Source of the DNA: Pseudomonas resinovorans NBRC 106553
Lineage (GTDB): Bacteria; Pseudomonadota; Gammaproteobacteria; Pseudomonadales; Pseudomonadaceae
Assembly: GCF_000412695.1 (NCBI RefSeq)
Contig: NC_021499.1
Location: forward strand, 2,790,001-2,854,000
Length of the DNA: 64,000 nucleotides
Direction: 5' to 3'
Both the position numbers and the translations under genes were made by a program. Every line of letters begins with the position of its first letter. The first letter of the stretch is position 1. Under the pieces are notes generated by a model that was not told the origin of the DNA, did no database searches, and worked only from the letters and a program-made list of their open reading frames with translations. Below, piece after piece: positions 50,584 to 61,543 of the stretch.

Positions 50584-53500
50584 TCAGTTTTCGACTTCGG
50601 CGGCCTGCTTGGCGGTGGCGGCGTCGCCGTACACGCGCCGCTTGATCCCTTCCCGCAGCGTCTGCACCAGGATGTAGAGCACCGGGATCAACAGCAGGCC
50701 GAACACCGTGGCCACCAGGAGGCCGCCGAACATGGTCATGCCGATAGCCCGGCGGCTGCCGGCACCGGCGCCCGTGGCGATGATCAGCGGGATGACGCCG
50801 AATATCGACGCCGCCGCGGTCATCAGTACCGGGCGGAAGCGCTCGGATGTCCCGGCCACGGCGGCCTCCATGATGCCGAGCCCTTCCTCGCGCCGCTCCT
50901 TGGCGAATTCGACGATGAGGATCGCGTTCTTGGCCGCCAGGCCGATCAGCAGCAGGAGGCCGATCTGCGCATAGATGTTCAGGTCGATACCCGACAGCAG
51001 CAGCGCACCCAACGCGCCGAGCGCGGCCACCGAGACCGACAGCATCACTGAAACGGGCACCGACCAGCTTTCGTACTGGGCCACCAGGAACAGGTAGGTA
51101 AATAGAATGCCCATCAGTACCACCAGCGCGGTTTCGTTGCCGGCCTGCCTTTCCTGGAGCGCCAACCCGGTCCATTCGAACCCGAAAGCGCTCGGCAAGA
51201 CCTCGGCGGCCAGGGATTCCATGCTCTCCAGCGCCTGGCCGGTGCTCGCGCCAGCCGACGCCTGGCCGTTGATGGCGGCGGTTGGGAACAGGTTGTAGCG
51301 GTTGATGGTGCTCGGCCCGTAGATGGTGGTGATCGACAGCAGGCCTTGCAGGGGAATCATCGCGCCGCTCTGGCTGCGCACGCGCAAGCGCTGGATATCT
51401 TCTATCCGATTGCGGAACTCGGGCTCGTCCTGGATACGAACCTGGAAGACCCGCGAGAAGATATTGAAGTCATCGACATAGGCCGAGCCCAGATGCGCCT
51501 GAAGGGTGCTGAAGATGGTGGCCGGAGATACCCCGAGCAGTTCCGCCCGCCCGCGATCCACATCGAGATAGAGTCGCGGCACGTCCGCGCTGAAGGTGCT
51601 GAACACGCCGCTCAGGCCGGGCGTCTGGTTGGCCCTGATGATCAGCGCGCGCATGACCTCGGCCAGCTCTTCCTGGCTCTGCCCGCCACGGGCCTGCAGG
51701 CGGAAGTCGAAACCGCCGGTGGTACCCAGCCCGGGTATGGCAGGGGGGTTGAACGGCACGATGGACGCCGTCGAGATCTTCGCGAACTCGGCGCGCAGGT
51801 GCGCCATGATGGCGTTGATTCCCTGATCCGAGCCGCGCTCGCTCCAGGGCTCGAGCGCCGAGATGACCATGCCGGTATTGGAGCCGCCACCGCCCACGAG
51901 GCTGGAGCCGGAGATGCCGATGGCATTCGCGACGCCGGGCGTTGCCCGCATCACCGACACCACATTGGCCAAGGTCTGCTCGGTGCGCTCCAGGGAGGCG
52001 GCGTTCGGCAGCTGGACGTTGACGAACAGGTAGCCCTGGTCTTCCGGCGGCACGAAACCCGTCGGCAGGACGCGAAACAGGCCGTAGATCCCGGCGAACA
52101 GCGCCACCATCACAATGCCGACGAGCGCCAGCTTCCGGCCCACGCCCGTCAACAGCTTGAGGTAGACCGCCCGCGAGGCGTCCAGCCCTCGGTTGAAGCG
52201 GCCGAACAGTCCGGTCCGTGCCGGTTCCTTCGGCGGCCGCAGCATGATCACGCACAGCGCGGGGCTCAAGGTCAGGGCATTGATGGTTGAAAAGGTGATG
52301 GTGACGAGGATGGTCGTCGCGAACTGCTGGTAGAGGCGGCCGGTGATGCCCGACAGGAAGATGACCGGCACGAAGAGCGCGGCGAGCACGAGGGTCGTGG
52401 CGATGATCGGGCTGGTCACCTGGCCCATGGTGCGCAGTGTCGCCTCGCGAACGTCCAGCCCCTTGTCGCGCATCAGGCGCTGCACGTTCTCCAGCACGAT
52501 GATGGCGTCATCCACCACCAGGCTGATGGCGAGCACCATGGCGAACAGGGTGATGGTATTGGCCGAGTAGCCCATCAGGTACAGCGCCGCGAAACCGCCG
52601 ATCAGGGAGACGGGAATGGTGAAGGTCGGGATCAGCGTGGCGCGCCAGTCCTGCAGGAAGAGGTAGGTGACCACGACCACCTGCGCGAAGGTGATGATCA
52701 GGGTGATGATGATTTCCTTGATGGTCTCGGTCAGGAAGCTCGTGGTGTCGAACACGACCGTATAGGCCACGTCGTCAGGAAACTGCGCTGAAAGCGTCTG
52801 CAGTTCGTTGCGTACGGCCTCGGCCACGTTCAGTGCGTTGGCGTCGGAGGATTGGTGGATGACCAGCGTGGCGCTGGGCTGGCCGTTGAGCGTGGACGTC
52901 GTGTCATAGGACTGCGCGCCCAGCTCGATGCGCGCGACGTCGCGCAGGCGGACTATCGCCCCGTCGCTGTTGGTGCGAATGACGATGTTGCCGAAGTCCT
53001 CTTCGCTCGACAGCCTGCCCTGGGCGGTCACCGTCATCTGCAGCTGCTGGCCGTTGACCGAGGGCGCGGAGCCGATCTGGCCGGCCGATGCCTGGGCGTT
53101 CTGCGACTGGATCGAGGCGATCAGGTCGGCGGCGGTGATCCCCAGGGCCTGCATGCGGTCCGGGTTCATCCAGATGCGCATGCTGTAGACCGGCCCGAAC
53201 ACGCTGGCTTCACCGACGCCGCCGATGCGGGCGAGGGCATCGCGGACATTGATGGTGGCGTAGTTACTTAGAAAGATGCTGTCCCTGGTGCCCCTGGGGG
53301 AGTAGATCCCGATTCCCATCAGCATGCTCGATGAGCGGCTTCTCACCGACACGCCGGTTTGCGTCACGGCCGCGGGCAGGCGCGGGGTCGCCATCGCGAC
53401 GCGGTTCTGCACGTTGACCTGGGCGATCGCCGGATCGGTGCCCACGGCGAAGGTCACCGTCAGCGAGTAGGTGCCGTTGTCGGTGCTGGAGGAGGACATG

Positions 53501-53736
53501 TAGAGCATGTCCTCTACGCCGTTCACCTGGTCTTCGATGGGGGCGCCGACGCTGTCGGTCATCACGCTGGCATTGGCGCCGGGGTAGCTGGCCGTCACCT
53601 GGACCTCAGGCGGCGTGATCTGCGGGAACTGGGCCACCGGAATGCGCAGGAGCGCCAGGGCGCCGGCGATGGTCATGACCAGGGCGATCACAATCGCCAG
53701 GCGCGGCCTGCCGATGAAGGGGGCGGACAGGTTCAT
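50584..53736 (-). CDS. RND multidrug efflux permease (HAE1 family)
   Basis: 1050 residues, full length. Twelve-helix plan with two large periplasmic domains: TM1 [21 protein letters not shown], porter domain [24 protein letters not shown], proton-relay aspartates in [16 protein letters not shown], Lys in [21 protein letters not shown]. It pumps drugs through an outer-membrane channel, none of which is encoded nearby, so a shared OprM/TolC-like channel is implied. Overlaps the adaptor gene by ATGA. I recall mexXY in this place beside ugd-galU-gor in P. aeruginosa, but this sequence does not read as a clear MexY. Confidence 0.95.
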   Translation of the reverse strand: MNLSAPFIGRPRLAIVIALVMTIAGALALLRIPVAQFPQITPPEVQVTASYPGANASVMTDSVGAPIEDQVNGVEDMLYMSSSSTDNGTYSLTVTFAVGTDPAIAQVNVQNRVAMATPRLPAAVTQTGVSVRSRSSSMLMGIGIYSPRGTRDSIFLSNYATINVRDALARIGGVGEASVFGPVYSMRIWMNPDRMQALGITAADLIASIQSQNAQASAGQIGSAPSVNGQQLQMTVTAQGRLSSEEDFGNIVIRTNSDGAIVRLRDVARIELGAQSYDTTSTLNGQPSATLVIHQSSDANALNVAEAVRNELQTLSAQFPDDVAYTVVFDTTSFLTETIKEIIITLIITFAQVVVVTYLFLQDWRATLIPTFTIPVSLIGGFAALYLMGYSANTITLFAMVLAISLVVDDAIIVLENVQRLMRDKGLDVREATLRTMGQVTSPIIATTLVLAALFVPVIFLSGITGRLYQQFATTILVTITFSTINALTLSPALCVIMLRPPKEPARTGLFGRFNRGLDASRAVYLKLLTGVGRKLALVGIVMVALFAGIYGLFRVLPTGFVPPEDQGYLFVNVQLPNAASLERTEQTLANVVSVMRATPGVANAIGISGSSLVGGGGSNTGMVISALEPWSERGSDQGINAIMAHLRAEFAKISTASIVPFNPPAIPGLGTTGGFDFRLQARGGQSQEELAEVMRALIIRANQTPGLSGVFSTFSADVPRLYLDVDRGRAELLGVSPATIFSTLQAHLGSAYVDDFNIFSRVFQVRIQDEPEFRNRIEDIQRLRVRSQSGAMIPLQGLLSITTIYGPSTINRYNLFPTAAINGQASAGASTGQALESMESLAAEVLPSAFGFEWTGLALQERQAGNETALVVLMGILFTYLFLVAQYESWSVPVSVMLSVSVAALGALGALLLSGIDLNIYAQIGLLLLIGLAAKNAILIVEFAKERREEGLGIMEAAVAGTSERFRPVLMTAAASIFGVIPLIIATGAGAGSRRAIGMTMFGGLLVATVFGLLLIPVLYILVQTLREGIKRRVYGDAATAKQAAEVEN

Positions 53737-54893
53737 GGCGCTTTACCCGACTGCGCCGCGCCGGCCGGATCGTCCGTGCCGACTTCGGTGACCTTGACCA
53801 GGGTGCCCGGCGCCGCGTTCTGGAAGCCCTCGACAATCAGCTTCTCGCCGCCTTCGAGTCCGTCATCGACGACCCAGCCGCCGGCCACCTGGGTCGACAC
53901 GCCGATACGCCGCACCGCCACCTTGCTGGCGTAGTCGACCAGCAGGACGAACTTGCCCTCGCGATCCTGCTGGACGGCGCCCAGGGGCACGACCGGGCGC
54001 AGCTTCTGGTCGATGTCCCGCACCACCACCGTGACGAACTGGCCCGGCAGGAGCAGGGCCTGCGGGTTGGCCACCAGCGTCCGGATGGCCAGCGTGCCGG
54101 TCAGGGGATCGATTTCGTTGTTGAAGAAGTCGATGGCGCCCGCCTGGTCGAGTTGCTGCCCGTTCGACAGGCGCACCGCGGTGCTGAACCGTTTGGCCAG
54201 TTGATCCTTGGTCAGGCCGCCGGCGGCCGCGCGAAGATCGAGGATGGTGCGATCGCTGACCGAGAAGACCACGCGGATCGGATCGCTCTGCACCACACGG
54301 GCCAGGGGGCCGGAGGAGGGGCCGACCAGGCTGCCGACGGAAAAGGTCGCGGTGCCGATGCGGCCGTCGATCGGCGCCTTGATGTGCGTATAGCTGAGGT
54401 TGAGCTCCGCCTGGCTGACCCGTGCTTCGGCGGCCATGACCGAGGCCCGGGCGGAGTCGCGCGCCGTTTCGCTCTGTTCGAGCACCGCCTGGGCGACGTT
54501 CTGCCGGCGGACCAGCGTCTGGTTCCGTTGCAGCTCGCGCTCGGCGTCCAGCGCAACGGCCCGCGCGCTGGCGAGTGCCGCCTGGGCCTCGGTCAGGGCG
54601 ATTTCGTAGGTTTTCCGCTCGATGGCGAAGAGTTCCTGGCCTCGTTGGACGGCGTCGCCCTCGTTGAACAGGCGGCCATCGAGGAAGCCATCGACCCGGG
54701 CGAGTATGTCGACGGCGTTGACCGCCTCGACACGTCCGACGAACTCATGGGATTGCGCCGTGTCCTTGATTGGAACCGCCTCGACGGCCACCAGGGGGGC
54801 ATCCTGCGCCAGGACTCTGGTGACCGCCAGAGGGGAGCACTGGAGCGTCAACGTCAGTGCCAGAACCAGCGTCCCGGATTGCGTGGCCTTCAT
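53733..54893 (-). CDS. RND efflux membrane-fusion protein
   Basis: 386 residues from [18 protein letters not shown]; signal peptide with a Cys at QCSPLA, possibly a lipoprotein. Order: barrel-sandwich half ([28 protein letters not shown]), alpha-hairpin ([65 protein letters not shown]), [10 protein letters not shown], beta-barrel. It bridges the permease to the outer-membrane channel. First gene of the pump operon; no regulator is adjacent. Confidence 0.94.
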   Translation of the reverse strand: MKATQSGTLVLALTLTLQCSPLAVTRVLAQDAPLVAVEAVPIKDTAQSHEFVGRVEAVNAVDILARVDGFLDGRLFNEGDAVQRGQELFAIERKTYEIALTEAQAALASARAVALDAERELQRNQTLVRRQNVAQAVLEQSETARDSARASVMAAEARVSQAELNLSYTHIKAPIDGRIGTATFSVGSLVGPSSGPLARVVQSDPIRVVFSVSDRTILDLRAAAGGLTKDQLAKRFSTAVRLSNGQQLDQAGAIDFFNNEIDPLTGTLAIRTLVANPQALLLPGQFVTVVVRDIDQKLRPVVPLGAVQQDREGKFVLLVDYASKVAVRRIGVSTQVAGGWVVDDGLEGGEKLIVEGFQNAAPGTLVKVTEVGTDDPAGAAQSGKAP

Positions 54894-55128
54894 GGGAATC
54901 ACCTGCGCGCAACGATCAACTGCAAACGAATAAAGCCTATGGACTTCCCTGAATCAAAGGCCAAGGCAGGCGGAAGGCGGCGGGCCATGGTTCCAACGGG
55001 GTCCCGGATGGCCCGGCTCGCTAGTAGCGTAGAACCTTTCGCGTTTGTGCGTGGACTAAGGCTGAAGCCCTGATGCGTCTTTTCGATGCATTAGTTACGC
55101 AATTTCAGCTAGTTTTAAGGGGGCCTGA

Positions 55129-55440
55129 ATGGATCGGGTGAAAGAGAGGTATCGAATGGAATCGAAAGAGCAGCATCTGGTGCGCCTGCTCAGTCTGACG
55201 ACTCGCAGTCTTACGCATCTGACGGCGGCAATGAGCGAGATGTCGTTCGAGATGATGCGCAGCGAGGATCCGGCGGTAAAAAGCGCGGGTGGGCGGATGA
55301 TCGACCACCTGGCCGCCATAGGCGCCGGGTTGGACCAGCACTGGGAAGCCCTGGCCGTCTACAGCGACCAGCCCATCGACCACGACGGCAGCGGGGCGCT
55401 GGTGGAACTCGAACTCAACGAACTGCCCCAGGAATCCTGA
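55129..55440 (+). CDS. Hypothetical small protein
   Basis: 103 residues; AAGGGGGC precedes the ATG at 55129, and a second methionine ten codons in (55156) is also possible. Helical N-terminal two thirds (SKEQHLVRLLSLTTRSLTHLTAAMSEMSFEMMRSEDPAVKSAGGRMIDHLAAIGAGLDQHWEALAVYSD) and an acidic end. No signal peptide. Divergent from the efflux operon; a terminator follows. Function unknown. Confidence 0.75.
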   Translation: MDRVKERYRMESKEQHLVRLLSLTTRSLTHLTAAMSEMSFEMMRSEDPAVKSAGGRMIDHLAAIGAGLDQHWEALAVYSDQPIDHDGSGALVELELNELPQES

Positions 55441-55444
55441 CAAG

Positions 55445-55470
55445 ACGGCCCGCTCGGGCCGTTGTCCTTT
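55445..55470 (+). terminator. Terminator after the hypothetical gene
   Basis: ACGGCCC, GCTC, GGGCCGT, then TGTCCTTT, five bases after the stop codon. Confidence 0.7.
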
Positions 55471-55566
55471 CTCCGCCTGCGCGGTTTCTCCGTACATTCA
55501 TTTCGCTGTCATGGCCCTGCCATGAGCCTTGGATGGAATCCGCCTATCACCGGCGGAGGGCTATCC

Positions 55567-56928
55567 ATGCAGATTTGCGTGATTGGTGCGGGGTATGTGG
55601 GCTTGGTAACGGCCACCTGTTTTGCCGAGATGGGCAACCAGGTCAGCTGCGTGGAGCGCGACCCCTTTCGCCTGGCGCGCCTGGCCCATGGTCAGGTCCC
55701 CCTCTATGAGCCCGGCCTGGAGCCCATGCTCCAGGCCCACCTGGCCAGCGGCCAGCTGAGTTTCATGGCGCGTGTCGAAGAGGGCGTGGCCGAGGCCGAC
55801 ATCGTCTTCATCGCCGTGGGTACGCCCAGCGGCGAAGACGGCTCGGCCGACCTGTCCCACGTGCTGGCGGTGGCCGACGAGCTGGGCGCCAGCCTCAGGC
55901 GGCCGTGCCTGGTGGTGGACAAGTCGACGGTGCCGGTGGGAACCGCCGAGCGGGTCGCGCAGCGTATCAATGCCGGGCTGGCGGCCAGGGGCCTGGGCTT
56001 CCGGGTGCAGGTGGCGAGCAATCCGGAGTTCCTCAAGGAAGGCTCGGCCATCGACGACTTCATGCGCCCGGACCGGGTCATCATCGGTTGCGACGATGCC
56101 GACGCCAGCGAACAGCTGCGCCGCCTCTACGCGCCGTTCCTGCGCAACCACGAGCGGCTGCTGAGCATGGGCGTGCGCGCCGCCGAGTTCACCAAGTACG
56201 CCGCCAATGCCTTCCTCGCCACCAAGATCTCCTTCATGAATGAGATGGCGGGTATCTGCGCGCGCCTTGGGGTGGATATCGAGGACGTGCGCCGGGGCGT
56301 GGGCAGCGACAAGCGCATCGGCACCCACTTCATCTATGCCGGCTGCGGCTATGGCGGCTCCTGCTTCCCCAAGGATGTGCGCGCGCTGATCCGCACCGCC
56401 GAGCAGGAGGGCATGGAGCCTGGCATCCTGCGGGCGGTGGAAGCGCGCAATGCGCTGCAGAAGACTCTGCTGTTCCAGGCCCTGCGCGAGCATTTCAGCG
56501 GTTTCCTGCAGGGCAGGGTGGTGACGCTATGGGGGCTGTCGTTCAAGCCGGGCACCGATGACCTGCGCGAAGCCCCCAGCCTGGTGCTGCTGGAGGCGCT
56601 GCTACAGGCCGGCGCGCGGGTGCAGGCTCATGACCCGGCAGCCAATGCGGGGGTCGCCGCGCGCTACCCGAAGGCGGTGGAGTCGGGCCAGTTGCGCCTG
56701 CTGGATTCCCCTTACGGCGCGGCCGAGGGCGCGGACGCCCTGGTGCTGGTCACCGAGTGGAAACAGTTCCGCCAACCGAACTTCGAGCGAATTCGTGGTC
56801 TTATGCGCATGCCCGTGATCTTTGATGGACGCAACCTCTACGAGCCGGCGCAGCTGGTCGAAGCGGGGTTCCTCTATCGGGGCATAGGACGGCCCGCGAG
56901 CGGGCATTGTAAGGCGACTGCGGCCTGA
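55567..56928 (+). CDS. ugd: UDP-glucose 6-dehydrogenase
   Basis: 453 residues from MQICVIGAGYVGLVTATCFAEMGNQV (the open frame upstream is not coding-like). NAD-binding GAGYVG, GTPSGEDGSADLSHV, and the catalytic cysteine near residue 266 in GCGYGGSCFPKDVRALI. C-terminal domain WGLSFKPGTDDLREAPS. It oxidises UDP-glucose twice to UDP-glucuronate for capsule, exopolysaccharide or lipid A modification. galU follows 48 bases downstream and makes its substrate. Confidence 0.97.
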   Translation: MQICVIGAGYVGLVTATCFAEMGNQVSCVERDPFRLARLAHGQVPLYEPGLEPMLQAHLASGQLSFMARVEEGVAEADIVFIAVGTPSGEDGSADLSHVLAVADELGASLRRPCLVVDKSTVPVGTAERVAQRINAGLAARGLGFRVQVASNPEFLKEGSAIDDFMRPDRVIIGCDDADASEQLRRLYAPFLRNHERLLSMGVRAAEFTKYAANAFLATKISFMNEMAGICARLGVDIEDVRRGVGSDKRIGTHFIYAGCGYGGSCFPKDVRALIRTAEQEGMEPGILRAVEARNALQKTLLFQALREHFSGFLQGRVVTLWGLSFKPGTDDLREAPSLVLLEALLQAGARVQAHDPAANAGVAARYPKAVESGQLRLLDSPYGAAEGADALVLVTEWKQFRQPNFERIRGLMRMPVIFDGRNLYEPAQLVEAGFLYRGIGRPASGHCKATAA

Positions 56929-56976
56929 TTAGACTGCGCGGCAATTCGCCATAACATCCACCTCTCAAGGTTCGAA

Positions 56977-57816
56977 ATGATCAAGAAATGCCTGTTCCCC
57001 GCTGCTGGTTACGGTACCCGCTTCCTGCCGGCTACCAAGGCGATGCCCAAGGAAATGCTGCCAGTGGTCAACAAGCCACTGATCCAGTACGGCGTTGAAG
57101 AGGCCCTGGATGCCGGCCTGAGCGAGATCTCCATCGTCACCGGCCGTGGCAAGCGTGCCCTCGAAGATCACTTCGACATCAGTTACGAGCTGGAGCACCA
57201 GATCAAAGGCACCGACAAGGAGAAATACCTGGTCGGCATTCGTCGCCTGATCGACGAGTGCAGCTTCTCCTACACCCGCCAGGTGGAGATGAAAGGCCTG
57301 GGCCACGCCATCCTCAGCGGCCGCCCGCTGATCGGCGACGAACCCTTCGCCGTGGTCCTGGCGGACGACCTCTGCCTGAACCTGGAAGGCGATGGCGTGC
57401 TGACCCAGATGGTCAAGCTGTACAACCAGTTCCGCTGCTCCATCGTCGCCATCCAGGAAGTGCCGCGCGAGGAAACTTCGAAGTACGGCGTGATCGCCGG
57501 CGAGATGATCCGCGACGACATCTTCCGCGTGAACAGCATGGTGGAAAAACCCAAGCCCGAAGACGCCCCGTCCAACCTGGCGATCATCGGCCGCTACATC
57601 CTGACCCCGGACATCTTCGATCTCATCGAGCAGACCGAGCCGGGCAAGGGTGGCGAGATCCAGATCACCGACGCCCTGATGAAGCAGGCCCAGAGCGGCT
57701 GCGTGCTGGCCTACAAGTTCAAGGGCAAGCGCTTCGACTGCGGTGGCGCGGAAGGCTACATCGAAGCCACCAACTACTGCTTCGAGAACCTGTACAAGAC
57801 CGGCAAGGCCTACTGA
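56977..57816 (+). CDS. galU: UTP--glucose-1-phosphate uridylyltransferase
   Basis: 279 residues. Nucleotidyltransferase start CLFPAAGYGTRFLPATKAMPKEMLPVVNKPLIQYGVEEA, metal-binding LADDLCL, EKPKPEDAPSNLAIIGRYIL, and FDCGGAEGYIEATNYC at the end. It joins UTP and glucose-1-phosphate to UDP-glucose, needed for LPS core and exopolysaccharide. Paired with ugd; followed by a strong terminator. Confidence 0.98.
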   Translation: MIKKCLFPAAGYGTRFLPATKAMPKEMLPVVNKPLIQYGVEEALDAGLSEISIVTGRGKRALEDHFDISYELEHQIKGTDKEKYLVGIRRLIDECSFSYTRQVEMKGLGHAILSGRPLIGDEPFAVVLADDLCLNLEGDGVLTQMVKLYNQFRCSIVAIQEVPREETSKYGVIAGEMIRDDIFRVNSMVEKPKPEDAPSNLAIIGRYILTPDIFDLIEQTEPGKGGEIQITDALMKQAQSGCVLAYKFKGKRFDCGGAEGYIEATNYCFENLYKTGKAY

Positions 57817-57832
57817 TCGGGCCGCTGCTGCG

Positions 57833-57859
57833 AAAAGGCCGCCTTCGGGCGGCCTTTTT
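57833..57859 (+). terminator. Terminator of ugd-galU
   Basis: AAAGGCCGCC, TTCG tetraloop, GGCGGCCTTTTT: a textbook hairpin 17 bases after the galU stop. Confidence 0.92.
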
Positions 57860-57890
57860 CATTTGGATTTGCGATGCAAGGTCCGAGGAC

Positions 57891-57976
57891 GTCGCAGGAT
57901 GTGGCGGGCGGCGTTCCGCGCGCCGGCGATACCCATCAACCACAGTCCGCGTGGGTTTCGTACCTCAACCCATCCG
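57891..57976. repeat. GTAGGATGGGT palindromic repeat, copy 2 (diverged)
   Basis: GTCGCAGGATG and GGCGGGCGGCGTTCCGCG correspond to copy 1 (45808-45895); GCGATACCCATCA and the right arm CAACCCATCC are also kept. The copy is decayed at the outer arms. Confidence 0.7.
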
Positions 57977-58005
57977 TTGCTCCCGCAGGGCGCGAATCAG
58001 CCGCG

Positions 58006-58428
58006 CTACGGAATCGGCAGCGCCTCGGACCCCGGCCCCAGCGGCTGGCCGTAGCTGAACTCCACATAATTGCCCGCCGGGTCGCGCAGGCCGCAGTAGT
58101 AGCCCACCGGGTAGGGCTCGTCCCGTGGCGCCCAGATCAGGCAACCGGCCGCCTCGGCCCGGGTGGCGATGGCGTCGACCCGCTCGCGGCTGTCCACGGC
58201 GAAACCGAAGTGACTGTAGTCATCGCTGGCCAGGTGACGGGCCTGGCCGCCGGGCATGATCACGAAGATGAACTGGTGTTCCTTGCCGGGTTCGGCCATC
58301 CAGACGATCTTCGAGCCCTTGCCCGCCCGCTCGTGGATCACCCGCATGCCGCAGAAGTCCGCATAGAAGCGGATGCAGGGTTCCAGGTCCGGGACGTGCA
58401 GGGCGACATGGGTGAGGGTGGGGCGCAT
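58006..58428 (-). CDS. VOC family protein (glyoxalase/bleomycin-resistance fold)
   Basis: 140 residues. One VOC module pair: LTHVALHVPDLEPCIRFYADFCGMRVIHE ... YSHFGFAVDSRERVDAIATRAEAAGCL ... GYYCGLRDPAGNYVEFSYGQPLGP, with His, His, Glu metal ligands at the expected places (THVALH, YSHFGF, NYVEFS). Its position between galU and gor matches PA2024 in P. aeruginosa, as I recall. Substrate unknown; a lyase or dioxygenase. Confidence 0.9.
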   Translation of the reverse strand: MRPTLTHVALHVPDLEPCIRFYADFCGMRVIHERAGKGSKIVWMAEPGKEHQFIFVIMPGGQARHLASDDYSHFGFAVDSRERVDAIATRAEAAGCLIWAPRDEPYPVGYYCGLRDPAGNYVEFSYGQPLGPGSEALPIP

Positions 58429-58523
58429 GGGAAACCTCCTGCGGGATGCCTCAAGAATAGGCCCGACAACTGGCCAGAGACAGATCTTCCGGTATGCTGG
58501 CTGCTTGTTTCTGGAGACTTGTC

Positions 58524-59882
58524 ATGGCTTACGACTTCGACCTCTTCGTCATCGGTGCCGGTTCCGGTGGTGTGCGTGCGGCACGCTTCGCGGCGGGCTA
58601 CGGGGCCCGCGTGGCCATCGCCGAAAGCCGCTACCTGGGCGGCACCTGCGTCAACGTCGGCTGCGTGCCGAAAAAGCTGCTGGTGTACGGCGCCCACTTC
58701 GCCGAGGACTTCGAGCAGGCCCGTGGCTTCGGCTGGAGCCTGGACGAAGCGGGCTTCGACTGGCCGAGCCTCATCGCCAACAAGAACCGCGAAATCCAGC
58801 GGCTCAACGGCATCTATCGCAACCTGCTGGTCAACAGCGGCGTGACGCTGCTGGAGGGCCACGCCAAGCTGGTCGACCCCCATACCGTGGAAGTCGCCGG
58901 GCAGCGTTGCACGGCCAGGCACATCCTCGTCGCCACCGGCGGCTGGCCGCAGATCCCCGAGGTCCCCGGCCGCGAACTGGCCATCAGCTCCAACGAGGCG
59001 TTCTTCCTCGAGCAACTGCCCAAGCGCGTGCTGGTGGTGGGCGGCGGCTACATCGCGGTCGAGTTCGCCTCGATCTTCCACGGCCTGGGGGCCCAGACTT
59101 CCTTGCTCTACCGGGGCGAGCTGTTCCTGCGCGGCTTCGACGACGCCGTGCGCCACCACCTGCGCGATGAACTGGGCAAGAAAGGCCTGAACCTGCAGTT
59201 CAATTCCGACATCGCGCGGATCGACAAGCAGGCCGACGGCAGCCTCCTGGCCACCCTCAAGGACGGCCGCCACCTGGAGACCGACTGCGTGTTCTACGCC
59301 ACCGGCCGCCGCCCGATGCTGGACAACCTGGGCCTGGAGAACACCGGCGTGGAGCTGGATTCGCGCGGTTTCATCAAGGTCGACGACCAGTTCCAGACCT
59401 CCGAGCCCTCCATCCTCGCCCTGGGCGATGTGATCGGCCGCGTGCAGCTCACGCCGGTGGCGCTGGCCGAAGGCATGGCCGTGTCCCGCCGCCTGTTCAA
59501 GCCCGAGGAATACCGCCCGGTGGACTACGATCACATCCCCACCGCGGTGTTCAGTCTGCCGAACATCGGCACCGTGGGACTCACCGAGCAGGAGGCGCGT
59601 TCCAGGGGCCACAAGGTGAGGGTCTTCGAGAGCCGCTTCCGGCCGATGAAGCTGACCCTCACCGAGAACCAGGAACGCACCCTGATGAAGCTGGTGGTGG
59701 ATGCCGAGAGCGACCGCGTGCTGGGTTGCCACATGGTCGGGCCGGAAGCCGGCGAGATCGTCCAGGGCCTGGCGGTGGCGCTCAAGGCCGGCGCCACCAA
59801 GCGCATCTTCGACGAAACCATCGGCGTGCATCCCACGGCCGCGGAAGAGTTCGTCACCATGCGAACCCCGGTGGGTGCCTGA
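58524..59882 (+). CDS. gor: Glutathione-disulfide reductase
   Basis: 452 residues. FAD-binding [20 protein letters not shown], redox-active pair C42-x4-C47 ([13 protein letters not shown]), NADPH domain [26 protein letters not shown]-binding [21 protein letters not shown], and the C-terminal active-site motif [14 protein letters not shown]. It keeps glutathione reduced with NADPH in the cytoplasm. Neighbours galU and the VOC gene reproduce the P. aeruginosa order. Confidence 0.97.
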   Translation: MAYDFDLFVIGAGSGGVRAARFAAGYGARVAIAESRYLGGTCVNVGCVPKKLLVYGAHFAEDFEQARGFGWSLDEAGFDWPSLIANKNREIQRLNGIYRNLLVNSGVTLLEGHAKLVDPHTVEVAGQRCTARHILVATGGWPQIPEVPGRELAISSNEAFFLEQLPKRVLVVGGGYIAVEFASIFHGLGAQTSLLYRGELFLRGFDDAVRHHLRDELGKKGLNLQFNSDIARIDKQADGSLLATLKDGRHLETDCVFYATGRRPMLDNLGLENTGVELDSRGFIKVDDQFQTSEPSILALGDVIGRVQLTPVALAEGMAVSRRLFKPEEYRPVDYDHIPTAVFSLPNIGTVGLTEQEARSRGHKVRVFESRFRPMKLTLTENQERTLMKLVVDAESDRVLGCHMVGPEAGEIVQGLAVALKAGATKRIFDETIGVHPTAAEEFVTMRTPVGA

Positions 59883-59888
59883 CCCGCA

Positions 59889-60512
59889 ATGGATCAGCTC
59901 TTCTACCTGGCCGACCTGTTCGGCGTGGCGGTCTTCGCCATCACCGGCGCCCTGATGGCGGGGCGCAAGTCCATGGACCTGTTCGGTGTGCTGGTGATCG
60001 CCATCATCACCGCTCTGGGAGGCGGCACTCTGCGCGATGTGATCCTCGGCAACCACCCGGTGGCCTGGATCAAGGACGACACCTACATCCTGGTTGCCTC
60101 CCTGGCCGCCCTGGGCACCGTGGTCTGGGTGCGCCTGACCCGGCCGATCAATGAATACGGGTTGCTCCTGGCCGACGCCTTCGGCCTGGCGGTCTTCACC
60201 GTCTATGGCACGGAACTCGCCCTGCAGCACAACCTGCAACCGGGCACGGCGGTGATCATGGGGGTTATCACCGGGGTCGGTGGCGGCGTCATGCGCGACA
60301 TCATCTGCAACGAGGTGCCGCTGATCTTCCAGAAGGAGATCTACGCCATCGCCTGCATCGCCGGCTCCCTGATGTTCATCGGGCTGCGCGAGGTGGCGCT
60401 GCCGAGCTGGCTGGTGACCACCGGCTCGATGCTGGCGGTGCTGCTGATCCGCCTGGCGGCCATTCACTGGCGACTGTCCCTGCCACGTTTCCACCTGCTC
60501 GATCGCGAGTGA
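59889..60512 (+). CDS. TRIC-like cation channel family protein (UPF0126, YadS/YicG type)
   Basis: 207 residues with about seven membrane helices arranged as two similar halves, each carrying the family's Gly-rich kinked motif: AIITALGGGTLRDVILGNHPVAWIKDDTY and GVITGVGGGVMRDIICNEVPLIFQKEIYA. Bacterial relatives form trimeric, K+-permeable channels. It starts seven bases after gor and is probably co-transcribed with it. Confidence 0.93.
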   Translation: MDQLFYLADLFGVAVFAITGALMAGRKSMDLFGVLVIAIITALGGGTLRDVILGNHPVAWIKDDTYILVASLAALGTVVWVRLTRPINEYGLLLADAFGLAVFTVYGTELALQHNLQPGTAVIMGVITGVGGGVMRDIICNEVPLIFQKEIYAIACIAGSLMFIGLREVALPSWLVTTGSMLAVLLIRLAAIHWRLSLPRFHLLDRE

Positions 60513-60692
60513 CCGATCGGCGCCTCCCGCAGGGGGCGCCGCGTGCACCGCCTCTACTGCCCGAACGGTGCGCATGGCACACCCTGCGAGGTACACCCGG
60601 AAACCGGATGTTTACGCCCCTCGCTGGCGAAATCCGGCAAACCCGCGACACTGGATGCAGCCATTCTTCACCATTGGCCAGAGGGAAACGCC

Positions 60693-61499
<807 letters not shown>

Positions 61500-61543
61500 G
61501 CGCGTTGGCTAGGCTGAATAAGGCAAGCAAAGGGAGTGGCGCC

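Noticed and set aside
58338..60596. 752-codon minus-strand frame across gor and the channel gene
   Set aside because: Shadow of two well-supported plus-strand genes.
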